Shown one piece after another: positions 17,123-26,154 of a DNA stretch of 64,000 nt. The position numbers and the translations under genes were made by a program. The stretch spans positions 2,671,001 to 2,735,000 of the forward strand of contig NZ_JARVTG010000001.1 in assembly GCF_029846635.1 (NCBI RefSeq), written 5' to 3'. The notes beneath the pieces were generated by a model. It searched no databases and was not told where the DNA came from. It saw only the letters and a list, made by a program, of their open reading frames with translations. Position 1 is the stretch's first letter, and each line of letters starts with the position of its first letter. The DNA comes from Pokkaliibacter sp. MBI-7 (GTDB lineage Bacteria > Pseudomonadota > Gammaproteobacteria > Pseudomonadales > Balneatricaceae).

Positions 17123-17770
17123 ATGCTGATCCGCGCTGTGCTGCTGTGCCTGTTACTGCTGCCCATGGGTTGGCTGATGGCCGCCTATTCCGGCTTCAGC
17201 AGTGTGGTATTGCAGCGTGTAGAGAGTCAGTACGGTGCGGCGGCCAAACGCCGGGTGCTGGACTGGGAGGGGTTGATGACCGATTCGACCCTGCTCAAGG
17301 CGCAGGAAAGTACCAAGCTGCGGGCGGTCAATGACTTCTTTAATAAGGTACGCTGGCTGGATGATCTGACCGTCTGGGGCAAGAATGACTACTGGGCCAC
17401 GCCGCTGGAGTTTCTCGAACGCAATGCCGGTGACTGCGAAGACTTCTCCATTGCCAAGTACTTCACCCTGCGTGAACTGGGGGTGCCGGAAAGCAAGCTG
17501 CGTATCATGTATGTAAAGGCACTGGCCTATAATCAGGCCCATATGGTACTGCTGTATTACGCCTCGCCCAGCGCCATGCCGGTGGTACTGGACAATATCA
17601 ACCCGAAAATTGAGCCCGCCAGCAAACGTACCGATCTGGTCCCTGTATACAGCTTCAACGGCTCCGGATTGTGGCTCAATAACTCCCCGGCCGGGCAGAA
17701 AGTAGGTACCTCAGACCGCATTGGTCCCTGGCGTGATCTGCTGGCGCGATTGCAGCAGGAGCGGCGCTGA
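17123..17770 (+). CDS. lapG: Periplasmic transglutaminase-like cysteine protease, LapG-like
   Basis: This 215-residue protein has a hydrophobic N-terminal export segment (residues 5-22) and the bacterial transglutaminase-like cysteine proteinase fold. Expected catalytic residues are Cys105 (NAGDCEDFS), His140 (NQAHMVLLY) and Asp157 (VVLDNIN). LapG proteins cleave surface-retained biofilm adhesins and are held in check by the c-di-GMP-sensing protein LapD. I chose the ATG at 17123 because AAGGAG precedes it by nine bases. No lapD or large adhesin gene is adjacent, which is unusual; the next genes are lipoproteins. Confidence 0.85.
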   Translation: MLIRAVLLCLLLLPMGWLMAAYSGFSSVVLQRVESQYGAAAKRRVLDWEGLMTDSTLLKAQESTKLRAVNDFFNKVRWLDDLTVWGKNDYWATPLEFLERNAGDCEDFSIAKYFTLRELGVPESKLRIMYVKALAYNQAHMVLLYYASPSAMPVVLDNINPKIEPASKRTDLVPVYSFNGSGLWLNNSPAGQKVGTSDRIGPWRDLLARLQQERR

Positions 17771-17972
17771 GCAGTGATTCAGGAGTGCTGAAGGGGTTAG
17801 GCACTACAGCGACAAGATGCATTTCGGTCATAAAAGGACCGGGGCGCACAAAAAATCGTCAGGTCAGTGCACAGGCGGATTTTTTGTTTTATGCTTCTGC
17901 TTCAGTCTGTAACGGAATTCGTCAACTAACCCGGCAACCCCCGCCATCACAGCAAACAGTAAGGATAGCCAC

Positions 17973-18665
17973 ATGAAGCGAGTATGGCTTGCCCCCTTTT
18001 CTCTTATGATGCTGGCCCTCGGTGGTTGCCAGCAATGGTCTGAGCAGAATCTCAAGACCGCCGTGCCACGTGCCGATACCTATCCCTACAGCACCCAGCA
18101 GAAGATGGAAACAGCCCATCACTGGGACGTGCTGGCCAAAGACATGGCTGAGCGTATTGCCCAGTCGTTGCCGGATCATCAGGTCGCCATTTACGTTGAG
18201 CCACCTGCCACTGCCACTACTTTCTCCACTGCATTCCATAGCCTGCTGCAGAGTCAGATGGTCAAGCAGGGCCTGCATGTCACGCTGGAGCCTGGCCTTG
18301 GCGCTGTGCATACCCGTTATACGGCGCAGCTGATTCAGCATAAAGATCTTGATGGTGCACGCCCTGTGCCCGGCACCTACACCGTGTTGGCCACTGGCCT
18401 GGCAGTCATGCGCAATGCCGTGAAAAACAGCTGGGAGAACAGTTATCTGGCGCTGCCGCTGGTCGGCCTGGGCGCGGATTATGGTGCCGGTCGTACCGTC
18501 AGCAATGAAGGCATGGAAGTACTGATTACCACCGAAGTGGTCTACGGCAGTAACCTGCTGATGTCTGAGTCCAACATGTACTACATCAACGCCGGTGGCA
18601 AAGACCACTATGTGGCGAGTGACAGTGCCTGGCAGGGCAAGACCATTCAGGTTGTCGGGCAGTAA
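17973..18665 (+). CDS. Putative outer-membrane lipoprotein of unknown function
   Basis: This 230-residue protein has a lipoprotein signal peptide with lipobox LGGC (Cys19). The mature part has no motif I can name. It contains segments LAKDMAERIAQSLPDHQVAIYVEPP and YTVLATGLAVMRN, in a layout reminiscent of proteins that work beside FlgO-type lipoproteins. It is separated from the next lipoprotein gene by only 18 bases, so the two are probably cotranscribed. The 202 bases before it hold a CAAAAAATC/GATTTTTTG inverted repeat (about 17849-17886). A role in the cell envelope is an inference from context. Confidence 0.75.
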   Translation: MKRVWLAPFSLMMLALGGCQQWSEQNLKTAVPRADTYPYSTQQKMETAHHWDVLAKDMAERIAQSLPDHQVAIYVEPPATATTFSTAFHSLLQSQMVKQGLHVTLEPGLGAVHTRYTAQLIQHKDLDGARPVPGTYTVLATGLAVMRNAVKNSWENSYLALPLVGLGADYGAGRTVSNEGMEVLITTEVVYGSNLLMSESNMYYINAGGKDHYVASDSAWQGKTIQVVGQ

Positions 18666-18683
18666 CGGGGACAGGGGATAACA

Positions 18684-19232
18684 ATGAAAGGATCACTATT
18701 TGCCGGTGCCGTGATGCTTGCCTCCAGCTTGTTGCTGGCAGGGTGCGAGACGGCCACCGTGCAGCCACAGGCAGCGGAAGAGAGCAATCTGGTACAGAGC
18801 AGTGAAGATGCGGCGACCGCGCTGGTAAAACAGCTGGGCCCGAATCTGCGCCCCGACCAGCCTCTGATCGTGGCTAGTTTTGTCAATGTCGACCGTCTGG
18901 ATGAGTCCTCCACGCTGGGGCGTATGCTGGCCGAGCAGATGGCGTCCAGCCTGACCCGTCAGGGTTTGCCCGTGGTGGAATTGAAGCTGCGTGACTCGCT
19001 GTTCATTCAGGAAGGCAGCGGTGAGTTTATGCTGTCACGTGAGCTGCAGAATATCAGCCAGAGCCATCAGGCCCAGGCAGTGGTGGTAGGCACCTACGCC
19101 ATCGGTCGTCAGAGTGTGTATGTTACCAGCCGTCTGGTACGGGTCGCTGATAACCGTATTCTGGCGGCATCGGACTACCGTTTGCCGATGGACGCCGATG
19201 TACGGGCACTGGTGGGTGCCAAGCGCCGCTAA
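18684..19232 (+). CDS. FlgO-family outer-membrane lipoprotein
   Basis: This 182-residue protein has a lipobox LLAGC (Cys21) followed by a FlgO-like domain: IVASFVNVDRLDESSTLGRMLAEQ, ELKLRDSLFI and VVVGTYAIGRQSVYVTSRLVR. FlgO of Vibrio is an outer-membrane lipoprotein linked to flagellar function and stability, but many homologues occur away from flagellar genes, as here. It ends the rightward unit that starts with the upstream lipoprotein and is followed by a strong hairpin. A direct motility role is not established. Confidence 0.8.
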   Translation: MKGSLFAGAVMLASSLLLAGCETATVQPQAAEESNLVQSSEDAATALVKQLGPNLRPDQPLIVASFVNVDRLDESSTLGRMLAEQMASSLTRQGLPVVELKLRDSLFIQEGSGEFMLSRELQNISQSHQAQAVVVGTYAIGRQSVYVTSRLVRVADNRILAASDYRLPMDADVRALVGAKRR

Positions 19233-19256
19233 GCCTCTGACCTGCAGACCGTCTTA

Positions 19257-19295
19257 AAACACACAACGGGAGCCAGTGGCTCCCGTTGTGTGTTT
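19257..19295. terminator. Bidirectional intrinsic terminator
   Basis: A near-perfect inverted repeat (AAACACACAACGGGAGCC and its complement) is flanked by A- and T-runs on both sides. It sits between the convergent FlgO-family gene and rep and can serve both. Confidence 0.9.
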
Positions 19296-19340
19296 ATGGC
19301 GTGTCACAAGTCATCAGATTGATGTTGCACAAGTGACGGG

Positions 19341-21365
19341 CTAGTCGAGCAGCAAATTGCGCAGGGATGCCAGAGTTTCCCGTGCCTTGGCCTGCTTGAC
19401 CTCCTTGCTGACGCCCTCCCGGCCTTCCCACTCGACGTCATCCGGCGGTAACTCATCGAGAAAGCGACTGGGTACGCAGTCCAGCTGCTCGCCGAACTGT
19501 TTGCGCTGTTTGGCCAGTGTCATGGTCAGGGTTTCACGCGCACGGGTGATGCCAACGTAGGCCAGCCGGCGTTCCTCTTCCACGGTATCGGTTTCGATGG
19601 CATTGCGATGGGGAAGCAGCTCCTCTTCCATGCCGATCAGGAATACATGGGGGAACTCCAGTCCTTTGGAAGCGTGCAGGGTCATCATCTGTACCTGATC
19701 GGACTCATCCTCTTCTTCCTGTCGCTCCAGAATATCCATCAGGATCAGACGGCTGATGACATCACGAATATCGGCGTCAGGATTATCTTCCAGCAGGCGC
19801 TCATGCGTAGAACGCAGGGAGTCGATCAGGAACCAGACGTTTTCCATACGTCGCTCTGCGGCCGTAGGCGACGTCGAATGCTGTTGCAGCCAGCCTGGGA
19901 AGTCGATATCCAGCACCATCTGTCGTACTGCACCGACCATGTCTTCCTGATAGCAGCGCTGGTGGGTCTGTTCCATCCAGTGAGCAAAGCGCCGCAGCTT
20001 GTCGATGGCCTTTTCCGGCAGATGCTGGGCCAGCCCCATTTCGCTACAGGCTGCGTACATGCTGATACCGCGCTCGCCAGCATAAGCGGACAGCTTTTCC
20101 AGTGTGGAGGGGCCGATCTCACGGCGTGGCACGTTGATGATGCGCAGGAAAGCGTTGTCGTCGTCAGGGTTAATCATCACCTTGAGGTAGGCCATGATGT
20201 CCTTGATTTCGGCACGAGCAAAGAACGAGGTGCCACCACTCAGGCGATAGGGAATCTGATAGCTCTGCAGCTTGGCCTCGATCAGCCGCGCCTGATGGTT
20301 GCCACGGTAGAGAATGGCATAGTCACGGAATTCGGTGCGCTTACGCAGCTTGTGCTCAAGAATCTCGGTCGCTACCCGCTCCGCCTCGTGTTCTTCGTTG
20401 CGACACAGGATGACCCGCAGCGGATCACCAAAGCCCTTGTCACTCCACAGCTCCTTGGTGAATTCGTGGGGGTTGTTGGCGATCAGCACGTTGGCAGCCT
20501 TGAGGATACGGCCGGTGGAGCGATAATTCTGCTCCAGCTTCACGACCTTGAGGCTGGGGAAGTCGCGTGCCAGCTGGCCGAGGTTTTCCGGGCGGGCACC
20601 GCGCCAGGCATAGATCGACTGGTCATCATCCCCTACCACAGTGAACTGGGCGCGTTTACCCACCAGCAGTTTGACCAGCAGATACTGGCTCATATTGGTG
20701 TCCTGGTATTCGTCAACCAGCAGGTAATGCACCTTGTTCTGCCAGCGCTCCAGCACCTCCGGGTAATCACGAAACAGTTCCGCCGGCAGACGGATAAGGT
20801 CATCGAAATCAACGGCGTTGTAGGCTTGCAGAATACGGTTGTATTCCTGATAGACCTGTCCGGCCAGCAGCTCATCATTGTTGGCGGCGTGGCTGATGAT
20901 GTGATGCGGATCGGCCAGATCGTTCTTCCAGTTGGAGATCAGATGCTGAACATATTCCGCGACATCCAGATCCTGCTGCTTGAGGGTCTGCAGAATATCC
21001 TTGATCAGTGCCAGGGCATCCTGCTGGTCAAAGATGGAGAATCCGGGTTTGTAGCCCAGGGTCTTCAGTTCCTTGCGGATGATGTTCAGCCCCAGGTTGT
21101 GGAAGGTGGAGACGGTCAGACCGCGCGAGGCCTGTCCTTTGATCAGCTTGCCGACACGCTCTTTCATCTCGCGGGCGGCCTTGTTGGTGAAGGTCACCGC
21201 AACGATGTGCTGTGCCTTGTAGCCGCACTGCTCGACCAGATAGGCGATCTTGCGGGTGATGACCGAGGTCTTGCCGCTGCCCGCTCCGGCCAGGACCAGC
21301 AAGGGGCCTGAGATGTTGCGTACGGCTTCCTGTTGTCTTGGGTTGAGTTGGCTCACGGCTGGCAC
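19341..21365 (-). CDS. rep: ATP-dependent DNA helicase Rep
   Basis: This 674-residue UvrD/Rep superfamily 1 helicase (E. coli Rep has 673) shows LNPRQQEAVR, Walker A LVLAGAGSGKT, TFTNKAAREMKER, TFHNLGLNII, the DEXX box VDEYQDTN, GDDDQSIYAWRGA, QNYRSTGRIL, and the late motifs MTLHASKGLEFPHVF and EERRLAYVGITRA. Rep is a 3'-5' helicase that clears protein obstacles ahead of the replication fork. Length and sequence favour Rep over UvrD. It stands alone on the minus strand and shares a terminator with the convergent lipoprotein unit. Confidence 0.95.
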   Translation of the reverse strand: MPAVSQLNPRQQEAVRNISGPLLVLAGAGSGKTSVITRKIAYLVEQCGYKAQHIVAVTFTNKAAREMKERVGKLIKGQASRGLTVSTFHNLGLNIIRKELKTLGYKPGFSIFDQQDALALIKDILQTLKQQDLDVAEYVQHLISNWKNDLADPHHIISHAANNDELLAGQVYQEYNRILQAYNAVDFDDLIRLPAELFRDYPEVLERWQNKVHYLLVDEYQDTNMSQYLLVKLLVGKRAQFTVVGDDDQSIYAWRGARPENLGQLARDFPSLKVVKLEQNYRSTGRILKAANVLIANNPHEFTKELWSDKGFGDPLRVILCRNEEHEAERVATEILEHKLRKRTEFRDYAILYRGNHQARLIEAKLQSYQIPYRLSGGTSFFARAEIKDIMAYLKVMINPDDDNAFLRIINVPRREIGPSTLEKLSAYAGERGISMYAACSEMGLAQHLPEKAIDKLRRFAHWMEQTHQRCYQEDMVGAVRQMVLDIDFPGWLQQHSTSPTAAERRMENVWFLIDSLRSTHERLLEDNPDADIRDVISRLILMDILERQEEEDESDQVQMMTLHASKGLEFPHVFLIGMEEELLPHRNAIETDTVEEERRLAYVGITRARETLTMTLAKQRKQFGEQLDCVPSRFLDELPPDDVEWEGREGVSKEVKQAKARETLASLRNLLLD

Positions 21366-21627
21366 CTGTTATCTCGTGTGAAGCCGGATGATTCTAGCAG
21401 ATCGCTTCACAATTCGTTGCATAACGGTTGTTGTAATAAATTGATATAAAGGGCTAAAGTTAGTTCTTCTTTGGCAAACGATATAAGGAAGCGAAAGGAA
21501 GTCCGCTTGCATGGCTTTCATGCTTCGCATGATCTGTTGAGTTAAAACACCATAACAATCAAGGTGTTGCCCACTCACAGTGTGGTTGTACTTCAGAAAG
21601 TCCGGTAGTTGTCTGGAGTTGAAATGC

Positions 21628-23364
21628 ATGTCGAATGAAAGCCAGCAGACGGTAAACAGACCGCTTCGCCTCCTGCTGGTCCATCCTAATCCTCGGGCGC
21701 AGGCGCTGTTCCAGATTCTGGTTGCGCGTGCCGAGACAGCCTATGAGCTGAGCTGGTGCTGTGATATTGACAGCGCCCGTACGGCCTTGGCCATGGATTG
21801 GGTTGACGTCCTGCTGCTGCACAATCCCCTGCGTGAAGAACGCTCCGTCGATCTGCTCAAACTGACCAATACTGACGGCAGTGCCGTGCCCGTTGTGGTG
21901 CTGGGCAGGCTGTTACGCAGCTCTGGTGGCCGTGAGCTGATTCACAAGATGGGCGCTGCTGACTACCTGTCGATTCTGCAACTCAGTCTGGATGCCTTTG
22001 AAAAGGCCATTCACACCGCTCGCGAGCGTCACCAGCAACGCACGATCCTGCATCAGATCAGCCACCACGATATCGTCACCGGCGCCGCCAACCGACAGAT
22101 GTTTGTCCAGCGTCTGCAGCATGCCCTGCAGATGGCCGATGCGCATCAGAAACGGGTGGTGCTGCTGCAGCTCAATCTGGACGGCTTCCAGAAAGTGAAC
22201 GACTCCCTTGGCCATCAGCTGGGTGACGACATCCTGCGTGAAACCGTGCAGCGTTTGTTGCTGACTCTGCCTTCAGCGGAGCATCTGGGGCGGATCAGTG
22301 ATAACCAGTTCGGCATCATGCTGGCCGATCTCAATAACCGCGAACAGGTGATGCCGACCCTGTATCAGCTGCAGCGCCTGTTCAATCAGCCTTATTTACT
22401 GCCCAGCGGACAGATCAGCCTGGGCTGCAGCATCGGCGTCAGCTTCTTCCCTGATACTGCGCACAATCTGGATGAGCTGCTGCGGCAGGCGGGTATCGCC
22501 ATGCACGAGGCCAAGCGCCATCCCGGCGTCAGCCATCATATGTTTGAACCCGGCCAGGACTCCAAGACGTCAGAGGCCTTCAGCCTGGAGGCGGACTTCC
22601 GCCGTGCCCTGCGCCGTAATGAGCTGCGCCTGTATTACCAGCCACGGGTGGACGTGCGTACCGAGGAAACCGTCGCCGCCGAAGGCCTGATTCGCTGGCA
22701 GCACCCCACCCGGGGTCTGTTGATGCCCAACGAATTTATTCCGATGGCAGAGCGTACCGGCCTGATCGTGCCGATGGGCTACTGGGTGATACATCAGGCC
22801 TGTCAGGATGCCAACTTCCTTCGTCACCACCGGCTGCCGCAGATTCAGCTCAGTATCAACCTGTCGTTCCGGCAGTTCAGTGATCCGATGCTGACCCGCA
22901 CCATCACGCGTATTTTCCAGACCACTCAGGCTGATCCGCGCAATATCGAATTCGAGCTGACCGAGTCAGCGATGATGAAGAATGAGCAGCAGACCACTCA
23001 GTGCATCAAGGAGCTGACCGAGCTTGGCGCCTGCTTTGCGCTGGATGATTTCGGTACGGGGTATTCATCGTTCGCCCATTTGCAGCGTTTGCCGCTGACC
23101 CGCCTGAAGATCGACAAATCCTTCGTCAAGGAAGCCACCAGCTGTGGTGACAACGAGATCATCGTCCGCGCCATGATCAGTCTGGCCCATAACCTGCGTA
23201 TGCTGGTGGTCGCTGAAGGGGTGGAAACACCGGAGCAGCTGCTGTTTCTGCGCCAGTATCGCTGCGATCAGGCGCAGGGCTTCCTGTTCGGCCGTCCACA
23301 GTGTTTTGAAGACCTGTGCCGCATGCTGGAAGGTCAGCAGTATCGCCACCTCTCGATTGGCTGA
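21628..23364 (+). CDS. GGDEF/EAL protein with REC-like N terminus; probable c-di-GMP phosphodiesterase
   Basis: This 578-residue cytoplasmic protein has no membrane segments. An N-terminal receiver-like region (RLLLVHPNPRAQALFQIL) has His (LLLHNPL) where a phosphoacceptor Asp would be expected. The GGDEF domain (about residues 150-310) has SDNQF in place of GGDEF, so cyclase activity is unlikely. The EAL domain looks complete apart from EGL for EAL: INLS, FELTESAM, LDDFGTGYSS, LKIDKSF, AEGVET, QGFLFGRP. The likely activity is c-di-GMP hydrolysis, perhaps with the degenerate GGDEF as a GTP sensor. The ATG at 21628 has CTGGAG nine bases upstream. Confidence 0.9.
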   Translation: MSNESQQTVNRPLRLLLVHPNPRAQALFQILVARAETAYELSWCCDIDSARTALAMDWVDVLLLHNPLREERSVDLLKLTNTDGSAVPVVVLGRLLRSSGGRELIHKMGAADYLSILQLSLDAFEKAIHTARERHQQRTILHQISHHDIVTGAANRQMFVQRLQHALQMADAHQKRVVLLQLNLDGFQKVNDSLGHQLGDDILRETVQRLLLTLPSAEHLGRISDNQFGIMLADLNNREQVMPTLYQLQRLFNQPYLLPSGQISLGCSIGVSFFPDTAHNLDELLRQAGIAMHEAKRHPGVSHHMFEPGQDSKTSEAFSLEADFRRALRRNELRLYYQPRVDVRTEETVAAEGLIRWQHPTRGLLMPNEFIPMAERTGLIVPMGYWVIHQACQDANFLRHHRLPQIQLSINLSFRQFSDPMLTRTITRIFQTTQADPRNIEFELTESAMMKNEQQTTQCIKELTELGACFALDDFGTGYSSFAHLQRLPLTRLKIDKSFVKEATSCGDNEIIVRAMISLAHNLRMLVVAEGVETPEQLLFLRQYRCDQAQGFLFGRPQCFEDLCRMLEGQQYRHLSIG

Positions 23365-23433
23365 CAGACGTCAGCACCGCATGGCGTTATGCTGTCTTTC
23401 CAATGTCCGTTCTATAGCGCTGCGAGTTCACCC

Positions 23434-23895
23434 ATGATTGAACAGAAAACCACGCTGATGCCTGCTGCCAAGCGGGTAGCCCTGATCGCTCACGACAACC
23501 GTAAGGATTTACTGCTGGACTGGTGCCAGACCCACTTGCAGCATCTGCACGGCCATACTCTGTTTGCTACCGGAACGACCGGACGGGTGCTGGAGAAGGC
23601 GCTGGGGATCAGTGTCAATAAACTGATCAGCGGCCCGCTGGGCGGGGATCAGCAGATCGGGGCGATGGTCACCGAGCGGCAGATCGACGTGATGATTTTC
23701 TTCTGGGACCCGTTTGAGCCGATGCCTCATGACCCCGATGTTAAAGCCCTGCTGAGGGTGGCGGCGGTGTGGAATATTCCAGTGGCCTGCAGCCGTGCCA
23801 GTGCAGACTTCCTCATTACCTCACCCTTTATGCAGCAGGAATACGAATACCAGATTCCTGATTACGACGCTTATCTGGCCAGCAGAGGCTTTTAA
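23434..23895 (+). CDS. mgsA: Methylglyoxal synthase
   Basis: This 153-residue protein (E. coli MgsA has 152) shows VALIAHDNRK, FATGTTGRVLEKA, SGPLGGDQQIGAMV, IFFWDPFEPMPHDPDVKALLR and WNIPVACS. It converts dihydroxyacetone phosphate to methylglyoxal and phosphate, a bypass used when phosphorylated sugars accumulate or phosphate is scarce. The ATG at 23434 fits the family N terminus better than the upstream in-frame start at 23389. It lies 69 bases after the EAL gene on the same strand. Confidence 0.97.
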   Translation: MIEQKTTLMPAAKRVALIAHDNRKDLLLDWCQTHLQHLHGHTLFATGTTGRVLEKALGISVNKLISGPLGGDQQIGAMVTERQIDVMIFFWDPFEPMPHDPDVKALLRVAAVWNIPVACSRASADFLITSPFMQQEYEYQIPDYDAYLASRGF

Positions 23896-23910
23896 CCTCA
23901 GGGCAGTCTG

Positions 23911-23937
23911 GCCGGCTCTGTCCCGTCAGGAGCCGGC
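23911..23937. terminator. GC-rich hairpin between mgsA and comM
   Basis: GCCGGCTC (23911-23918) pairs with GAGCCGGC (23930-23937) between two convergent genes. There is only a short T stretch, so it is a moderate terminator candidate. Confidence 0.55.
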
Positions 23938-23947
23938 TTAGCGTCGC

Positions 23948-25453
23948 TTAAACCGGCCTGTCCAGCTGACGGTACGACAAGGCTTCCAGCACATGACGCA
24001 TACCGATCTGCGCTTCACCGGCCATATCGGCCAGAGTACGACTGACCCGTAAAACCCGATGATAGGCACGGGCAGACAGGCCCAGACGATCCACTGCCTG
24101 CCGCAGAGTCGCAGCGGTGGCTTCATCCACATCACAGAACTGATCCAGTGCCTGCCCCTGCAGGTGCGCATTAAGACACCCCTGACGCTGCAGCTGTAAC
24201 TGCCGCACTTCGGTCACCTGCTGACGGATCTGGGCGCTGTTCGGGCCGCTGCGTTCGGCCTGACGCAGGGTTTGCCAGTCAGGGGTCTGTACCCGCAGAT
24301 GCAGGTCAATGCGATCCAGCAGCGGGCCGGACAGGCGACTGCGATAACGGCGGATCTGCTCGGCAGAACACTGGCAGCGGCCGCTGCTGTCGCCGTGATA
24401 GCCACAAGGGCAGGGATTCATCGCCGCAATCAGCTGGAAACGGGCGGGAAAGGTCACCTTGGCGCGGGCACGGGACAGGGTGATATGGCCAGACTCCAGC
24501 GGCTCCCGCATGACCTCCAGTACCTTGCGATCAAATTCCGGCAGTTCATCGAGAAACAGCACGCCCTGATGGGCCAGTGAAATATCGCCGGGTCGGGGAT
24601 CACTGCCTCCTCCTACCAGCGCAGCGGCCGAGGCACTGTGGTGTGGCGCGCGGAAGGGGCGTTGTGGCCAGCCCCCTTCTTCCAGATAACCTGCCAGCAG
24701 TGATTCCACTGCTGCGACTTCCAGTGCTTCCTCTTCATCCAGTACCGGCAGCAAGCCGGGAAGGCGGCTGGCCAGCAGGGTCTTGCCGGTGCCGGGCGGA
24801 CCGAACAGCAGAGCGTTATGGCCGCCCGAAGCGACCACCTGCAGTGCCCGCTTGGCCTGTTGCTGACCTTTGACATCCAGAATATCGGGATAGTCCGGCA
24901 TGGCGCTGGCACTGATGCAGCCCTCGTAGAACGGCAGCGGGGTCAGTCCTTTCAGATGGGCACAGAGCCCCAGCAGATCGGTGACCGGCAGTAATTGCGC
25001 CTGTTGCACCAGTGCCGCACGGGGCGCATTGTCCGCCGGCAGTACCAGACAGCGGCGTGCATCGCGGCTGGCGCGCGCGGCCACCAGCGCGCCGGGAACC
25101 GGGCGGATGCGACCATCCAGTGCCAGTTCGCCGATACATTCCAGATGCTTTAACGGCTCCAGCGGGATCTGACCGGAAGCGGCGAGAATCCCCAATGCGA
25201 TGGCCAGATCGTAGCGTCCGCCGGTTTTGGGCAGGTCCGCCGGGGCCAGATTGACGGTGATGCGCCCCAGAGGGAACTCCAGCTGACTGGTCTGGATGGC
25301 ACTGCGTACCCGCTCCTTGCTTTCGCGTACGGCAGCTTCGGGCAAACCCACCATATTCAGCGCAGGTAAACCTGCAGAGATGTGCACTTCGACAGTGACG
25401 GAGGGGGCATCGACACCGAGCAGCGCCCGGCTGTTGACGACAGCAAGTGTCAT
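23948..25453 (-). CDS. comM: YifB/ComM family Mg-chelatase-like AAA+ ATPase
   Basis: This 501-residue protein has an N-terminal ChlI-like/Lon-protease-like domain (VNSRALLGVDAPSVTVEVH, GLPALNMVGLPEAAV), an AAA+ core with Walker A LFGPPGTGKT and Walker B VLFLDELPEF, a PCPCGYHGD segment with a zinc-finger-like Cys cluster (CPCG...CQC), and a C-terminal lid (SARAYHRVLRVSRTLADM). ComM is a hexameric helicase that promotes branch migration during natural transformation. I chose the ATG at 25453, preceded by AAGGAC; an in-frame start ten codons earlier is less likely. It lies downstream of ubiK on the same strand. Confidence 0.93.
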   Translation of the reverse strand: MTLAVVNSRALLGVDAPSVTVEVHISAGLPALNMVGLPEAAVRESKERVRSAIQTSQLEFPLGRITVNLAPADLPKTGGRYDLAIALGILAASGQIPLEPLKHLECIGELALDGRIRPVPGALVAARASRDARRCLVLPADNAPRAALVQQAQLLPVTDLLGLCAHLKGLTPLPFYEGCISASAMPDYPDILDVKGQQQAKRALQVVASGGHNALLFGPPGTGKTLLASRLPGLLPVLDEEEALEVAAVESLLAGYLEEGGWPQRPFRAPHHSASAAALVGGGSDPRPGDISLAHQGVLFLDELPEFDRKVLEVMREPLESGHITLSRARAKVTFPARFQLIAAMNPCPCGYHGDSSGRCQCSAEQIRRYRSRLSGPLLDRIDLHLRVQTPDWQTLRQAERSGPNSAQIRQQVTEVRQLQLQRQGCLNAHLQGQALDQFCDVDEATAATLRQAVDRLGLSARAYHRVLRVSRTLADMAGEAQIGMRHVLEALSYRQLDRPV

Positions 25454-25541
25454 AGATACGTCCTTGTTATGGGCTGCCAGCAATCCTGCGGCAGGTGCCT
25501 GAACCGATAGGCGGCAGGCGGTGTAGTGGCGTTTCAGCAGA

Positions 25542-25570
25542 CAGCGCAGAGGCCGGGGCGCTCTGCGCTG
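25542..25570 (-). other. 10-bp hairpin between ubiK and comM
   Basis: CAGCGCAGAG (25542-25551) is perfectly complementary to CTCTGCGCTG (25561-25570), ten bases after the ubiK stop on the minus strand. No T run follows, so it may be a partial terminator or an mRNA end-stabilising structure. Confidence 0.5.
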
Positions 25571-25579
25571 CAGGAAGGG

Positions 25580-25885
25580 TTATTCGTCGGCCTGTGGATT
25601 GACCTTCACAAAGCCTTCACCTTCGTTGTCTTCTTCGGTGCTGCCGCTGTTGCCCTGCTCCAGCGCGGCCAGACGCACTTCCAGCGCCTCCAGACGGGCG
25701 CGGGTACGCTGCAGCACTTCTACCTGCACATCGAATTCTTCGCGGGTTACCAGATCCAGTTTGGCAAAGGTGCTCTGCAGGGTCTGACGCACCATCTTCT
25801 GAATTTCTTCATGAGGCAGCGGCAGGCTGGACAGGCCCTGACTGAGCTGCTGCTGCAGATTTTCAAAGAGTTTGGAGTTGATCAT
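25580..25885 (-). CDS. ubiK: Ubiquinone biosynthesis accessory factor UbiK (YqiC family)
   Basis: This 101-residue protein begins MINSKLFENLQQQLSQGL and has a long C-terminal coiled coil (REEFDVQVEVLQRTRARLEALEVRLAALEQ), the standard UbiK/YqiC layout. UbiK forms a trimer with UbiJ and supports aerobic ubiquinone synthesis in the Ubi complex. I chose the start at 25885, preceded by AGGGG; a longer frame adds 41 residues of unrelated arginine-rich sequence. The acidic C-terminal tail (STEEDNEGEG) is common in the family. Confidence 0.92.
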   Translation of the reverse strand: MINSKLFENLQQQLSQGLSSLPLPHEEIQKMVRQTLQSTFAKLDLVTREEFDVQVEVLQRTRARLEALEVRLAALEQGNSGSTEEDNEGEGFVKVNPQADE

Positions 25886-26033
25886 TGCGGGTTGTCCCCT
25901 GAGTTGGCGATTGGGCTTCACTATACCCCCAACGACTTGTCGATTTGAAGTCTGCTGCACACGGCCTGCCGATACAGGCAGGCGCCGCTGGCGGTGAGGG
26001 TGAGCCACGCTGGTGCATCGTTACGATTAGCGG

Positions 26034-26078
26034 TGCACAGAAAATGAGCAATTTTGGTGCGCGCACCAAAGTGGCGCG
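26034..26078 (+). promoter_or_regulatory. Candidate NtrC enhancer sites upstream of glnK
   Basis: Two stretches resemble the NtrC site TGCACYAAAWTRGTGCA: 26062-26078 matches about 13 of 17 positions and 26034-26050 about 12 of 17. They lie roughly 80-120 bases before the sigma-54 promoter, the normal enhancer distance. Confidence 0.65.
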
Positions 26079-26154
26079 CTCAATCCTTCCTTTTTTGCTA
26101 CCGAAAGTTCACAAAATATCTGTAACTATATGAATTAAATGAGTTTTTAAAAAC

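Noticed and set aside
19608..21311. 567-codon frame antisense to rep
   Set aside because: The minus-strand frame has every Rep helicase motif, so the plus-strand frame is a shadow.
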